Below, one piece after another: positions 52,734 to 62,531 of a stretch of 64,000 nt of DNA; position 1 is the first letter of the stretch, and each line of letters opens with the position of its first letter. Made by a program: the position numbers and the translations under genes. Where the stretch lies: the NCBI RefSeq assembly GCF_000338275.1, contig NZ_ANMR01000013.1, positions 1 to 64,000 of the forward strand, given 5' to 3'. The DNA is from Staphylococcus xylosus NJ (GTDB lineage Bacteria > Bacillota > Bacilli > Staphylococcales > Staphylococcaceae). Under the pieces are notes generated by a model. The model saw only the letters and a program-made list of their open reading frames with translations, made no database searches and was not told where the DNA came from.

Positions 52734-54542
52734 TTAATAATAATTATCATTTGCTATACTAATAATTGTCTCTTTTGAAAAATTATTATTAATATCTTCA
52801 ATAATCTTATCAATTTCTGTAATAGATATTTTTTTCACTTTACCCCTATATATTTTTTCATATACTTGTTCTGGATGAATCTCTTTTTCATTTAGTAACT
52901 CTTCAAAAAGTTTTTCCCCAGGTCTAATGCCTGAATACTCAATACCTATTTCTTCTTCTTTTTTACCGCTTAAACGAATAAGATTTTTTGCTAAATCAAC
53001 TATTTTAACAGGTTCCCCCATATCTAAAACAAACACTTCACTACCTTGTGCTAATGCTCCTGCCTGCAATACAAGTCTTGAAGCTTCAGGAATGGTCATA
53101 AAATACCTTGTCATTTCTGGATGTGTTACTGTCACTGGTCCTCCATATTCAATTTGTTTTTTGAATAATGGTATAACGGACCCTCTTGATCCTAGAACAT
53201 TTCCAAATCGTACTGCTACAAAACTTGTCTGACTCGATTTTTCATTTAGACTTTGTATCACCATTTCTGCTATACGTTTTGTGGCTCCCATTACATTAGG
53301 AGGATTCACTGCTTTATCTGTAGATATCATTACAAATTTTTTAACTCTTGCTTCTTTTGCAGACTCAGCAGTATTTTTTGTTCCTAAAATATTATTTTTA
53401 ACTGCTTCAAGTGGATTAAATTCCATTAATGGTACATGTTTATGTGCAGCTGCATGATATACTGCATATGGTTTATATTTTTTCATAATTTCTAAAACAC
53501 GACTTTTACTTTGTACGTCAGCAATTACTGGAACAAATTCAATTTTATCTCCATAAGTTCCATCTAGTTCTTGATGAACTAAATAAATGCTATTCTCTCC
53601 ATGACCTAACAAAACAACCTTTTTAGGGTTGAATTTACAAACTTGTCTACATATTTCGGAACCAATTGATCCACCAGCTCCAGTAACTAATATAGTTTTA
53701 TTAGTTAACTCTTTTGATATTAATGCCATATCTAATTCAACTGGGTCTCTGCCCAATAGATCTTCAACTTCTACTTTTTTAAGTTGGTTAACTTCAATTT
53801 CCCCAGATAATACATCTTCTATATTTGGCATTTTAAACAATTCAACATCTTCAATGTTACATATTTCGTTAATTTCATTTAAACGTTTCTGGCTTAACGT
53901 TGGAATGGCTATAATGATTTTTTTTATATTAAATTTTTTGACTAACTCCGGTATATCTTTAATATAGCCTTGTACCTTTACTCGTTCAGTGATTGTGATT
54001 TTCTGTTTGTTTTTATCATCGTCAACAGCTAATACTGGTTGCATACGCATATCATGACTTCTTAACATCTGACGAATAAGCATAGAACCGCCCTGACCAG
54101 CTCCAACAACTAAAGTTGGTTTTTTCTCCATCGGACTATCTATAAAATATTTTCTATACACTCTCCAAAATAGTCTTGATCCTCCTATTAACAATAGATG
54201 CATCATCCATGTAATAAAATATAATCTTAAAAATGGACTTTCCATTGTTATTAGTGCAACTAATATAATAGTAATAATTATAGAACTTGTAACCGCTTTT
54301 ACAACTGACATTAATTCACTTACACTCGCGTATTCCCATGCACGATGATATAAATTAAATATATATGCAAAAATATGATGCGAAATTAATAGTATTACCG
54401 ACGATAATATTAGTAAATCTATTGAATAACCTTTGAAATAAGGTTCTAATATTGAATATCCCAAAAACACCGAAAATGTCACAATAAGCGAATCAATAAT
54501 AATTAATATTAAAAATCGCAGCTTCGCAGAAATTCTTGTCAC
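52734..54542 (-). CDS. capD: CapD/EpsC/PglF-type UDP-GlcNAc 4,6-dehydratase
   Basis: 602 residues: four N-terminal membrane helices (~10-125), a first Rossmann domain (VVGAGQGGSMLIRQ) and the SDR dehydratase domain (TGAGGSIGSEICRQ near 290, YHAAAHKHVPLME, STDKAVNPPNVMGATKR). The full-length membrane form is typical of PglF/EpsC/CapD. It makes UDP-4-keto-6-deoxy-GlcNAc, the first step to bacillosamine or FucNAc-type sugars. Met in the TxxMGxxK position (NVMGATKR) is the usual variant. GTG start. Confidence 0.93.
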   Translation of the reverse strand: MTRISAKLRFLILIIIDSLIVTFSVFLGYSILEPYFKGYSIDLLILSSVILLISHHIFAYIFNLYHRAWEYASVSELMSVVKAVTSSIIITIILVALITMESPFLRLYFITWMMHLLLIGGSRLFWRVYRKYFIDSPMEKKPTLVVGAGQGGSMLIRQMLRSHDMRMQPVLAVDDDKNKQKITITERVKVQGYIKDIPELVKKFNIKKIIIAIPTLSQKRLNEINEICNIEDVELFKMPNIEDVLSGEIEVNQLKKVEVEDLLGRDPVELDMALISKELTNKTILVTGAGGSIGSEICRQVCKFNPKKVVLLGHGENSIYLVHQELDGTYGDKIEFVPVIADVQSKSRVLEIMKKYKPYAVYHAAAHKHVPLMEFNPLEAVKNNILGTKNTAESAKEARVKKFVMISTDKAVNPPNVMGATKRIAEMVIQSLNEKSSQTSFVAVRFGNVLGSRGSVIPLFKKQIEYGGPVTVTHPEMTRYFMTIPEASRLVLQAGALAQGSEVFVLDMGEPVKIVDLAKNLIRLSGKKEEEIGIEYSGIRPGEKLFEELLNEKEIHPEQVYEKIYRGKVKKISITEIDKIIEDINNNFSKETIISIANDNYY

Positions 54543-54566
54543 TTATAATCCCCTCATTCACTTTTT

Positions 54567-55334
54567 CTAAAAAAGACCAAACCATTTCTTCTGCTTATAT
54601 TCTTGAGTTGGTAATTGTTTGGAAATTCTTTCATTTTCTAAAACTGCTTTACCGTTTTCTAAATAACTTTCTAATTCTTCATAATAAGATTTTAATTTTC
54701 TTTCGTTAAATAACTGCTTTAACATAAATGGTCGATTTGTTACATTATGAGCATCCGATGCTATAAAATGCGCTAAATTATTATCTATCATTTTTAACGA
54801 TAGTTTTCTTACGTTACTCCCAAATTCTCCCAATAATGAGGAAGTCGTAATTTGACTCAATGCGCCACTATTTACTAACTCAAACAATAAATCCATATTT
54901 TGAACTATCGCTTTATTACGTTCTGGATGGGCAATAATAGGAACGTAACCCATTGTTTGTAACTCATAAAACAATTGATTACTATAATGAGGTACTTCAT
55001 TACTTGGAAATTCTAATAACAAATACCTAGATCCATTAATTCCTTCAATTTTACTATTCTCTAAATCATCAATAATTCGATCCGTTATTCGAATTTCTTG
55101 ACCAGCATATAAACGAAGTCCCAATCCCTTTATATCTGGATTATTTTTTAATTCATTTAATTTCACTTTCACTTTTTGAATATCGTTACTATATCTAGTA
55201 TGTAGGTGGTGAGGAGTCGCAACAATATCTGTCGCTCCCTCATATTTAGCTTGCTTCAGCAACTTAATTGCTTCATCAATACTTTTTGGCCCATCATCGA
55301 CATCAACTAAAATATGATTATGTATATCAATCAT
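54567..55334 (-). CDS. capC: CapC/CpsB-type tyrosine-protein phosphatase (PHP family)
   Basis: 255 residues. Metal-binding IDIHNHILVDVDDGP at the N-terminus, ATPHHLHTRY, and later AHPERN and SDAHN are PHP motifs. It dephosphorylates the CapB tyrosine cluster, cycling the polymerisation complex. Starts 2 nt after capB. Confidence 0.93.
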   Translation of the reverse strand: MIDIHNHILVDVDDGPKSIDEAIKLLKQAKYEGATDIVATPHHLHTRYSNDIQKVKVKLNELKNNPDIKGLGLRLYAGQEIRITDRIIDDLENSKIEGINGSRYLLLEFPSNEVPHYSNQLFYELQTMGYVPIIAHPERNKAIVQNMDLLFELVNSGALSQITTSSLLGEFGSNVRKLSLKMIDNNLAHFIASDAHNVTNRPFMLKQLFNERKLKSYYEELESYLENGKAVLENERISKQLPTQEYKQKKWFGLF

Positions 55335-55336
55335 TA

Positions 55337-56023
55337 TTATTCTTCTCCATAGTAGTAATAATAGCTAGAATTTTTATCGATTGGCGTTTTATTTAAAATT
55401 GCCCCCAATAGTCTTCCATCAGCTTTATTGAGCAGTTCTTTAGCTTTTTTAACTTCATTTTTGTTGTTTTTTTCTGCATCAATTACTAATACACAATTTT
55501 TAACAGTTTGTGCATATATTTGAGCATCTGTCACAGTATTAACTGGTGGTGTATCTACTACAATGAAGTCATAGTGTTTTAAAAGTTCATTAAATATATC
55601 TCCAAATTTACTAGATGCAATCAATTCTGATGGATTTGGGGGTGTAGGGCCTGATGTTAAAATCCCTAAATTTTCTACTTTTGTTTCTTTAATCGAATCT
55701 CTATATGTAGCTTTATTGATAATTAAATTTGATAAGCCACTGTTATTAGGTAAATCAAATATATAGTGTTGAGTAGGTTTTCTCATATCGCCATCAATGA
55801 TTAATGTTTTATATCCTGCTTGCGCATACGTTACTGCAATATTTGCTGATATTGTACTTTTGCCAGAAGCGGGTTTTTCAGAGGTAACCAATATACTACT
55901 TATTTCGTTTTCAGCACTTGAAAACATTATATTCGAACGTATACCTCTAAATTTTTCACTTATTGTAGACTTTGGTTTGTCATGCGCATATAAAGGTGAT
56001 ATTGTACTTTTTTTCTTTGACAT
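55337..56023 (-). CDS. capB: CapB-type tyrosine kinase (BY-kinase)
   Basis: 228 residues: Walker A ending Lys55 (SEKPASGKST), Walker A' LIIDGDMRKP, Walker B FIVVDTPPV, and a C-terminal cluster of five tyrosines just before GEE. It autophosphorylates when partnered with CapA and controls chain length. 13 nt from capA. Confidence 0.95.
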   Translation of the reverse strand: MSKKKSTISPLYAHDKPKSTISEKFRGIRSNIMFSSAENEISSILVTSEKPASGKSTISANIAVTYAQAGYKTLIIDGDMRKPTQHYIFDLPNNSGLSNLIINKATYRDSIKETKVENLGILTSGPTPPNPSELIASSKFGDIFNELLKHYDFIVVDTPPVNTVTDAQIYAQTVKNCVLVIDAEKNNKNEVKKAKELLNKADGRLLGAILNKTPIDKNSSYYYYYGEE

Positions 56024-56036
56024 AATTTTAGCCTCC

Positions 56037-56702
56037 TTAATTAAATTTTTGGATAGATCCTAAAACTGGTATATCTAGTTCAGTTCCCACATCTTCTTCT
56101 GACTTAATGCGTTTATCAATTATTTCTCTAATAAAAATAACAACTAATGCTAAAATAATTCCTAAAACTAATCCTATAACTAAGTTAAGTAATGGTTTAG
56201 GTGCAACCTTAGTGGCTGAGTCATCTGCTTTTGATAAAATTGAAACATTATTTACATTCATAATATCTGGTACTTCCTTACTAAATACTTCAGCAACTTT
56301 ATTTGCTATTACTTCTGCTTCTTTACCACTTTTATTCACTATATCGATATTCAATAATTGAGATTCTGCTTGATTTGTAACTGTCAACATATTACTTAAT
56401 TCTTGAGTTGTGTATTTTCGATTCAATTCTTTAGAAACTTTATCTAATATACGTGGACTTTTCACAATTTCTGAATATGTATTAACAAGCTGTATATTAC
56501 TTTGTACTTCTTGTGCCATCATTTGAGAGTCGCTTTCTTTTTGGTTCACTAACACCTGTGTAGATGCTTGATATTTTTCATCTAAAAAGAAAAGCGAAAT
56601 GATAGCGCTAACAACTAAACATAGAAGTGGCAATAGCATTAATAATTTCAGGTTTTTTCTTAATATTTCTAATATTTTGGATAAATCAATTGTAGTTTCC
56701 AT
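56037..56702 (-). CDS. capA: CapA-type chain-length regulator / kinase activator (Wzz)
   Basis: 221 residues with two membrane helices (~18-40 and ~172-192) around an extracellular Wzz domain; the cytoplasmic tail activates CapB. First gene of the capsule operon, with a strong GGGAGG before the ATG and its own promoter. Confidence 0.93.
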   Translation of the reverse strand: METTIDLSKILEILRKNLKLLMLLPLLCLVVSAIISLFFLDEKYQASTQVLVNQKESDSQMMAQEVQSNIQLVNTYSEIVKSPRILDKVSKELNRKYTTQELSNMLTVTNQAESQLLNIDIVNKSGKEAEVIANKVAEVFSKEVPDIMNVNNVSILSKADDSATKVAPKPLLNLVIGLVLGIILALVVIFIREIIDKRIKSEEDVGTELDIPVLGSIQKFN

Positions 56703-56732
56703 ATATACCTCCCACTTTTTTCATTCTTATAC

Positions 56733-56762
56733 ATTATATATAACTATTATTATGCTTTTCAA
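56733..56762 (-). promoter_or_regulatory. Capsule operon promoter
   Basis: Minus-strand TTGAAA (56762-56757), 18-nt spacer, TATAAT (56738-56733), in a very A+T-rich region upstream of capA. Confidence 0.65.
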
Positions 56763-56883
56763 CACCTTTTTAAAAATAATGTTGAATTTAGTAGAATTTA
56801 TTAGTTTTTTTATATTTACATTCAATTAAAAATAAATTATCAAAATAGAATTACCCAAAATGTTTTTTAAGTTTTAAAAAAAC

Positions 56884-56925
56884 AAAAAAAGAGTGCGTAA
56901 TAAATTACGCACTCTTTTTTTTATT
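56884..56925. terminator. Strong bidirectional terminator isolating the cap operon
   Basis: AAAAAAAGAGTGCGTAAT pairs with ATTACGCACTCTTTTTTT with a 2-nt loop. It ends the upstream XcbB-like/TagF-like transcript before the cap promoter. Confidence 0.95.
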
Positions 56926-56937
56926 TATTATTAATTT

Positions 56938-57891
56938 TTATTTACCTAATAATAGGCCGTTTAACAGCATAAGTTGTTCTGGTACACTATTCCGTGAAAC
57001 GTCTGGGTGATTCACAACCATATCATCATCTAAGTTAATTTTATTAATTAACTGATTATCAATACGATTTGTTTCATCAAAATAATATTTAACATTATCG
57101 CAACAAATCACATATTTTTTTGCATCGTTTGATTGCTTCAAATGCTGTTCAATTGAAGGTACTAAGTCTTCCTTTCTTAATCCTTTCATAAAACGTCTAT
57201 CATTTTGAGCTAAATTACCACCTATATTGACAATCGGGTCTACCGCTACTGTCTTAAAGTCTAATGCTGTACCATGATATAACGCACCCGTTCCGCCTTT
57301 TGATCCACCATATAGTACCACGTTTTCATCTTCAACGCCTAAATTGCTCGCTGCATATCTAATCGCATCTTGAATATCTTCTTCGTATTCTGGATAATTT
57401 ATCGTACTAATATAGTGAGATCCGTGAGATACATTCAAGTCCATAATACGCATCGTATAAACGTTTTTCACTAAACTTCTTTCAATACCATCAAAGAATT
57501 TAGGAAACATACGCTTAGGCATTAATGCACTATCATACTCTTGTAAATTAGGCATACAAGTAAAAATAACTAACAATTTTTTAGGGACATTTTCATTTAC
57601 TTTTCTGCCTTCTGGTTCATCCAAAGTATAGAAGATATCACGAAATTGTTTCAAATCTTTTCTTTGAAATAGCTCTTTGACATGCTTTCTTTTATAGAAT
57701 TTAGAAATAGTTCCTTGATGAAAATAAAGTATATAATCATTTTTTAATAATGTCTTATATTGTTCATGAAGCTCAGGAGTTTTTCTTACCATTTCTAAAT
57801 AATTTAAGTTACTTTCAGTATCTATCAATATTCTTTTGTCACTATTAAAGTCAATTGGCTCACTGATCTTATAAATCATTTCTGTATTCAT
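56938..57891 (-). CDS. XcbB/CpsF-type capsule/surface polymer protein (alpha/beta-hydrolase-like)
   Basis: About 317 residues. YGGSKGGTGALYHG near residue 200 is a nucleophile-elbow-like motif as in the XcbB/CpsF group found next to phosphodiester-linked polymer genes. The ATG at 57891 lies 1 nt after the stop of the preceding gene, so translation is coupled. Its activity is not established; a role in making or modifying the glycerol-phosphate-type polymer of its partner is inferred. Confidence 0.75.
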   Translation of the reverse strand: MNTEMIYKISEPIDFNSDKRILIDTESNLNYLEMVRKTPELHEQYKTLLKNDYILYFHQGTISKFYKRKHVKELFQRKDLKQFRDIFYTLDEPEGRKVNENVPKKLLVIFTCMPNLQEYDSALMPKRMFPKFFDGIERSLVKNVYTMRIMDLNVSHGSHYISTINYPEYEEDIQDAIRYAASNLGVEDENVVLYGGSKGGTGALYHGTALDFKTVAVDPIVNIGGNLAQNDRRFMKGLRKEDLVPSIEQHLKQSNDAKKYVICCDNVKYYFDETNRIDNQLINKINLDDDMVVNHPDVSRNSVPEQLMLLNGLLLGK

Positions 57892-57892
57892 G

Positions 57893-60238
57893 TTATTTAC
57901 CCATCCCATTACTATTAGTTTCTTCAAAAACAGTGTTTAAGATTTGTTGCGAACTTTCTTTACTATCTTTTGAAATCAGTCGGTTCACTATTTTCGAATA
58001 ATCCATATAATTCATGCCTTTAAGTTGCAGCGCGAGTTTTTCTTCATCTAAAGAAACGATTGGGAAGTGTCCTAATTCAAAAATATTAAAGTAGAAGCCA
58101 ATATCTTTCTGATACATTTCTACATCTTCTTGTAATAACAGAATAGGCTTATTTAAATGTGCAAAATCAAAGATAGTTGATGAATAATCAGTAATCATCG
58201 TTTCACAAAGAATATATAATTCTTGAATATCTACAAATTCATTATAAAAACAATGTATTCTAGCATCTAAACTATTATATTTACTTCTAAGCATGCCTTC
58301 GTTTGGATGTAATTTAACAATGATTTCATATTCTTTAGGAAGATATTCTAATAATTTCACTAAATCAATACTTGTTAAATTTTCTCTTTCTTTTTTTCTC
58401 CATGTTGGACAGAACAAAATATATTTCTTATCTTCATTCGTCGTAAATAAATATTTTCGCTGTAATTTTTTACGTTCTTCTTTAGTTACTTGATTAAGTA
58501 AATATTCATTTCTAGGAGCACCGTAGTCTAGGATTTGCAGATTTTTATTTTCTTGTAAATTAAATGCCGATTCAAGTAACATCGTATTCATTTTTGAAGA
58601 TGTTAATAAATAGTCCCATTTTTTCATACGTGGCCTGAATTGTTTTAATTGATCTTTTCGTTCTTTTTCGTCTCCTAAATCATTCACCATTTTTTTCAAC
58701 GGGAAGCCATGCCAAGTTTGTACAAACACTTGATCCGTATGCTTATATACTTTATCCCATGAATTACTATTCATAAAGACATACTTACATTGCCTAAATT
58801 TATTTTTGTATTCCTCAGTTCCAAAGCGTATAGGTTTAAAACCGTAATTTCTAATTTCAATGTCTACTAAAGAATTAGCTGAACTAACAAAAATATTTTT
58901 TTGTGGGTAGTTTTTTTGAATACTGAGTGCGATATATTTAGGGTCTCCACTAAAATTATTACCGTGGAACGATTCAATAAATACATTACTCTCTTTTGGT
59001 TCTATATTATCTAATATTTTCTTACTAAGTCTTTCTTTACGATTATTATAATATTTTTTAAACCCTTCGAAGAAAATATTATTTTTTAACACCTTACTTA
59101 AAAAAGGTTTTTCTTTTAAATCTTTATATAAAACTCTACCACTATCTAATTTTTCAATTTTATTTTTAGGTTGAAGACGTACTCTTTTTTTGTATTTTGT
59201 TGGTACAAGAGGACGTTTGTTCTGAGACGCTTTTTTAAATTGCTTTAAATATTGGTTACTGTATTCACTATCAAGAAATTCTGTATTTAAAACTTCAACA
59301 TCTGTTAGTCTATTTTCTTTTGAATATTTATTATTTAACATTGAAAGTAATAGTTTACTGTCCCTAGAAAGGTTTTTTTCTAAAAATTGAATACCATAGT
59401 ATTTGTCATAAACTTCTTTAAGTACATCATCATTACCTGGGTAAATAAGTGCTCTATTTCCTCTAGCTAGTGTTTCTAAAATTGAATATCCTAACGTTTC
59501 ATAAGGCGATGAGGAAATATAAATATAATTTAACGGTTCTTTCTCATTTATATGTATATTGTCTTGTAAGTTGTAATAATTTATGAGGTTCTTATATAAG
59601 GCTTCTGATGGACCATAACCAACAATATAAAGTTGAATATCGTCTCTTTCAGTGTTTTTAATAATATAATTCACCAATTTGATTACATATGAAATTTCTT
59701 TGATGCCGTCTTCAAAGCGTGCTTTTATTAAAAGGTTTCTTTTCGTATTTATTGGTTCTTTATTAATTTTAATATGTTCTGCATTAACGTATTTGTTAAA
59801 TACTGATTTATAGTTATATTTACAAATAAACCTCTGTTTAATACCTTCTGTACTAACTCTTACGCCATCTATAGCTTCTAAGCAAAGGTCTATTGAATCA
59901 TCTATATATTCCATTGGGCCATGTATTTCTCCAATGACCTTAGTTGATTTATTGATAGCTTTGACGTCTTTGGCGTAATGGAATAAATCTTCTCTTGTTA
60001 TAATTAATACATCGCATTTAGATAATAATTTTATATCTCTAAATTTATAGATATTTAGATTTTCATTATCAATGTTTTCATGAATAAACAAACGTGTAAT
60101 AGCATCTTGATCAAAGTCTAAATTATTAAAGTAATTAACTGTATATCCTTGCTTTAAAAAGGATTTAATCAAATTAATATTACTTCTTGAAGTTCCGCCT
60201 TTAGCAAAAATATTAAATCCCAAAATATTGATATTCAT
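57893..60238 (-). CDS. Fusion of GT4-like glycosyltransferase and TagF-like glycerophosphotransferase
   Basis: 781 residues. Residues ~1-330 resemble a GT4 glycosyltransferase (GGTSRSNINLIK near the start, SSSPYETLGYSILETLARG). Residues ~400-770 are a CDP-glycerol glycerophosphotransferase domain: VQTWHGFPLKKM, CPTWR, KLHPNE and ITDYSSTIFDFAHL, with His residues at the positions used by TagF. One protein could thus add a sugar and a polyol phosphate to a wall polymer or glycoprotein. ATG 60238 is 8 nt after GGAGG. Confidence 0.87.
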   Translation of the reverse strand: MNINILGFNIFAKGGTSRSNINLIKSFLKQGYTVNYFNNLDFDQDAITRLFIHENIDNENLNIYKFRDIKLLSKCDVLIITREDLFHYAKDVKAINKSTKVIGEIHGPMEYIDDSIDLCLEAIDGVRVSTEGIKQRFICKYNYKSVFNKYVNAEHIKINKEPINTKRNLLIKARFEDGIKEISYVIKLVNYIIKNTERDDIQLYIVGYGPSEALYKNLINYYNLQDNIHINEKEPLNYIYISSSPYETLGYSILETLARGNRALIYPGNDDVLKEVYDKYYGIQFLEKNLSRDSKLLLSMLNNKYSKENRLTDVEVLNTEFLDSEYSNQYLKQFKKASQNKRPLVPTKYKKRVRLQPKNKIEKLDSGRVLYKDLKEKPFLSKVLKNNIFFEGFKKYYNNRKERLSKKILDNIEPKESNVFIESFHGNNFSGDPKYIALSIQKNYPQKNIFVSSANSLVDIEIRNYGFKPIRFGTEEYKNKFRQCKYVFMNSNSWDKVYKHTDQVFVQTWHGFPLKKMVNDLGDEKERKDQLKQFRPRMKKWDYLLTSSKMNTMLLESAFNLQENKNLQILDYGAPRNEYLLNQVTKEERKKLQRKYLFTTNEDKKYILFCPTWRKKERENLTSIDLVKLLEYLPKEYEIIVKLHPNEGMLRSKYNSLDARIHCFYNEFVDIQELYILCETMITDYSSTIFDFAHLNKPILLLQEDVEMYQKDIGFYFNIFELGHFPIVSLDEEKLALQLKGMNYMDYSKIVNRLISKDSKESSQQILNTVFEETNSNGMGK

Positions 60239-60542
60239 AAACGCATCCTCCATTCATTTATTATTTCGCCCTTATGAACATTTCACTCTTATAATAAAAA
60301 AATACCGAAAAAGTCATTTAGGTTATATTATACTGTATCATTTTATTAAAATCTATATTTTTTGAAATAAATATAGATTTGCTTTAAGATTAAAATTCTA
60401 ATAAAAACAAGAATTTTTATTTATTAGATTTTAATTAGTATCTATTTTTTCTTTAAAATTTTAAATGAGCTAGTTCATTTAAAATTTTGTATCTTTACAT
60501 AAATTGCAGTAATACTCCATACCAAGAAACAGTTAAAACGAC
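60239..60542. other. Intergenic stretch with a long perfect hairpin
   Basis: No gene seen. AAAATTTTAAATGA pairs perfectly with TCATTTAAAATTTT around GCTAGT (60455-60488), about 217 nt upstream of the TagF-fusion start. No T run follows on either strand, so it is more likely a regulatory or RNA-stability structure than a terminator. Confidence 0.5.
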
Positions 60543-60590
60543 AAAAACACCGACAAAAGTCATAAGACTCTTGCCGGTGTTTTAAAAAAT
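60543..60590 (-). terminator. Terminator of the GNAT gene
   Basis: AAAACACCG pairs with CGGTGTTTT around an inner CAAAAGTC/GACTCTTG stem; a T run follows on the minus strand. Confidence 0.85.
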
Positions 60591-60625
60591 ACATAATTTA
60601 AGTCATGCTTTATATTTTGTACTAA

Positions 60626-61129
60626 TTAGGCGATTTCAATTTGGAAACGACGTACTACTGTTCCATCATCTAATGTTGAAGCTTCAATTTCTTCTCCACC
60701 ATTGTGTTGAATAACTGCTGCTGAAGCTTTATTTTCCTTATCGCATGTTATCAATGCTTCTTGTACACCAATTCTTGATAAATAATCTAAAGATTTTTTC
60801 AATAATTTATTACCAAAACCTTTACCACGGTGTTTCTTTCGGATGCCGTAGCCAACATGGCCACCAACTGTTTTAAGTTGCTCATTTAAATTATGACGAA
60901 TATTTGCAGCACCAATAATCTCATCGTCATCTATTAAAAATAGTGTCGTATTATCTACCGATGCATCATGTGATTTATTCTCTGCTAATTCATGTACTAA
61001 ATCTTCAAAGTTATTATACTTTGTAATGTTAGTGATTTCAGGTACAACTTTCTCATCGTGATCAATCCACTCTCTCATATAATCACAATACATCATTTCG
61101 TCTCCCATTGTTAACTCTCTAAACTCCAT
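60626..61129 (-). CDS. GNAT-family N-acetyltransferase
   Basis: 167 residues. Acetyl-CoA-binding motif GYGIRKKHRGKGFGNKLL (R/Q-x-x-G-x-G/A type) in the centre. Substrate unknown; similar small enzymes acetylate amino acids, antibiotics or proteins. GGAAGGAG before ATG; 24 nt from the next GNAT gene, so the two are likely co-transcribed. Confidence 0.85.
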   Translation of the reverse strand: MEFRELTMGDEMMYCDYMREWIDHDEKVVPEITNITKYNNFEDLVHELAENKSHDASVDNTTLFLIDDDEIIGAANIRHNLNEQLKTVGGHVGYGIRKKHRGKGFGNKLLKKSLDYLSRIGVQEALITCDKENKASAAVIQHNGGEEIEASTLDDGTVVRRFQIEIA

Positions 61130-61153
61130 GTTGACACTCCTTCCTTTCTTGAT

Positions 61154-61726
61154 TTATGTTTTTAATATTTCATCATGTGTATTTAAATAATAAACGTAAT
61201 GGTCTGTCCATTGACCATTTTCAAATATAAACCCCTTACGGACACATTCATATTGGAATCCTACTTTTTCAATTAAATTAACAGACCTTGGGTTATCGAT
61301 ATTGATATGAGCCTCAATTCTATGAAAATTCAGTGTATCGCGGGTTTGTTTAATTAATTCTGTTAATGCTTCATAAGCATATCCTTGATGCCAATGTTGG
61401 TTATGAATAAAATAGCCAATCTCTGCCCACTGAAAATTATCACGACTTAAGTTTTTAATATTAAGCATACCTAAATGATTATGTGCCTTATCAAAGATTC
61501 CAAAGATATATAAATCATCCGATTTAATTGCCTCTTGATGTCTGGTGACCAAAGCTGCAAACCAAGGCTCGGTTGCATCTGACATATCTAGTTGACCCTT
61601 GTCATGTTTATATTGAGATGGTTTTCTATTTACAAAACCTCGTAACCATGATTTATAATCATTTTCTTCCAACGGTCTAATGATAAGACGTTGTGTTGTG
61701 AAATGCAACCATAAATTTTTATCCAT
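61154..61726 (-). CDS. GNAT-family N-acetyltransferase, RimJ/RimL-like
   Basis: 190 residues from ATG 61726, chosen because AAGGAG is 7 nt upstream. TTQRLIIRPLEENDY at the start, EIGYFIHNQHWHQGYAYEAL and NPRSVNLIEKVGF are typical of the RimJ/RimL-type group. Target unknown. Confidence 0.87.
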   Translation of the reverse strand: MDKNLWLHFTTQRLIIRPLEENDYKSWLRGFVNRKPSQYKHDKGQLDMSDATEPWFAALVTRHQEAIKSDDLYIFGIFDKAHNHLGMLNIKNLSRDNFQWAEIGYFIHNQHWHQGYAYEALTELIKQTRDTLNFHRIEAHINIDNPRSVNLIEKVGFQYECVRKGFIFENGQWTDHYVYYLNTHDEILKT

Positions 61727-61977
61727 TAACGAGCTCCTTATAACACATTTCTTTAACATAAACTTACCATTTAAACAGATGAAATTATAGTTATATTTTT
61801 ATAATCAAAAATTTAATTTAACACAGTATTATTAATATATTACCTTTTTATTGTGCGTTAAAACTTTCTTTAAAGGGTATGTAAATTAATGAAAGCGCAA
61901 TCATTATTAAATATGATATTCCATATATTTACTTAACATAAGCCAATAGAGATTTGATATCTTAGGAGGTTGTTATT

Positions 61978-62436
61978 ATGAATAAAACAGACACTTCAAA
62001 AATTTTCTTTATGTTTTTCGGTATTTTGTCATGGTTGTCAGCGATGATTTTATTTATTTTACCTACACTTCCACCTTACCAAGATTACATTAAAACTCAA
62101 GGTGGTATGGCAACAGGATGGATTATTTTGTTGCTTGTGTTTATCACACTATTTTACATTGCCATTTTAATTCTGGATATTTATAGTCCGATTGCTACAC
62201 AAGTAGTTCAATTTGTTTTATTAACAGTTGTTATTGTCTGTGCTGTACCATCAATAACAGCATTTATCTTAGCATCGTTTGTTATTAATATTAGTATCGT
62301 TGAAATATTCATTCCAATTATACTTGTAATCTTAGCAAGTATGCTCCATATTTTATGGTTTGCAATTCCTTTTATGCAAAATAAAGAAAACCGAGAGAAT
62401 ACTAAAAATAAAACAAAAACAAATCCATTTAAATAA
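61978..62436 (+). CDS. Small four-helix membrane protein, unknown function
   Basis: 152 residues with about four hydrophobic segments (9-29, 47-67, 75-97, 105-128) and a basic, Asn/Lys-rich tail. AGGAGG lies 8 nt before the ATG. No family was recognised. It is followed by structured repeats. Confidence 0.7.
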   Translation: MNKTDTSKIFFMFFGILSWLSAMILFILPTLPPYQDYIKTQGGMATGWIILLLVFITLFYIAILILDIYSPIATQVVQFVLLTVVIVCAVPSITAFILASFVINISIVEIFIPIILVILASMLHILWFAIPFMQNKENRENTKNKTKTNPFK

Positions 62437-62450
62437 CAATAATCTCTATA

Positions 62451-62531
62451 GAATCACTGCTATATAGAATCACTACTAAATTTATTTAGTTAGTGATTCT
62501 TACTCATGAGCTTGTGCTCAAGTGTTCCTCT
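62451..62531 (+). repeat. Left copy of an 81-bp direct repeat flanking the kinase gene
   Basis: 62451-62502 is identical to 63327-63378 and the similarity continues to 62531/63407 with a single substitution. It includes the two-hairpin element at 62467-62534. Confidence 0.92.

Noticed and set aside
40242..56702. S. aureus type 5/8 capsule locus
   Set aside because: The type 5/8 FucNAc/ManNAcA gene set and order are not present; the central genes are eps- and type 1-like.
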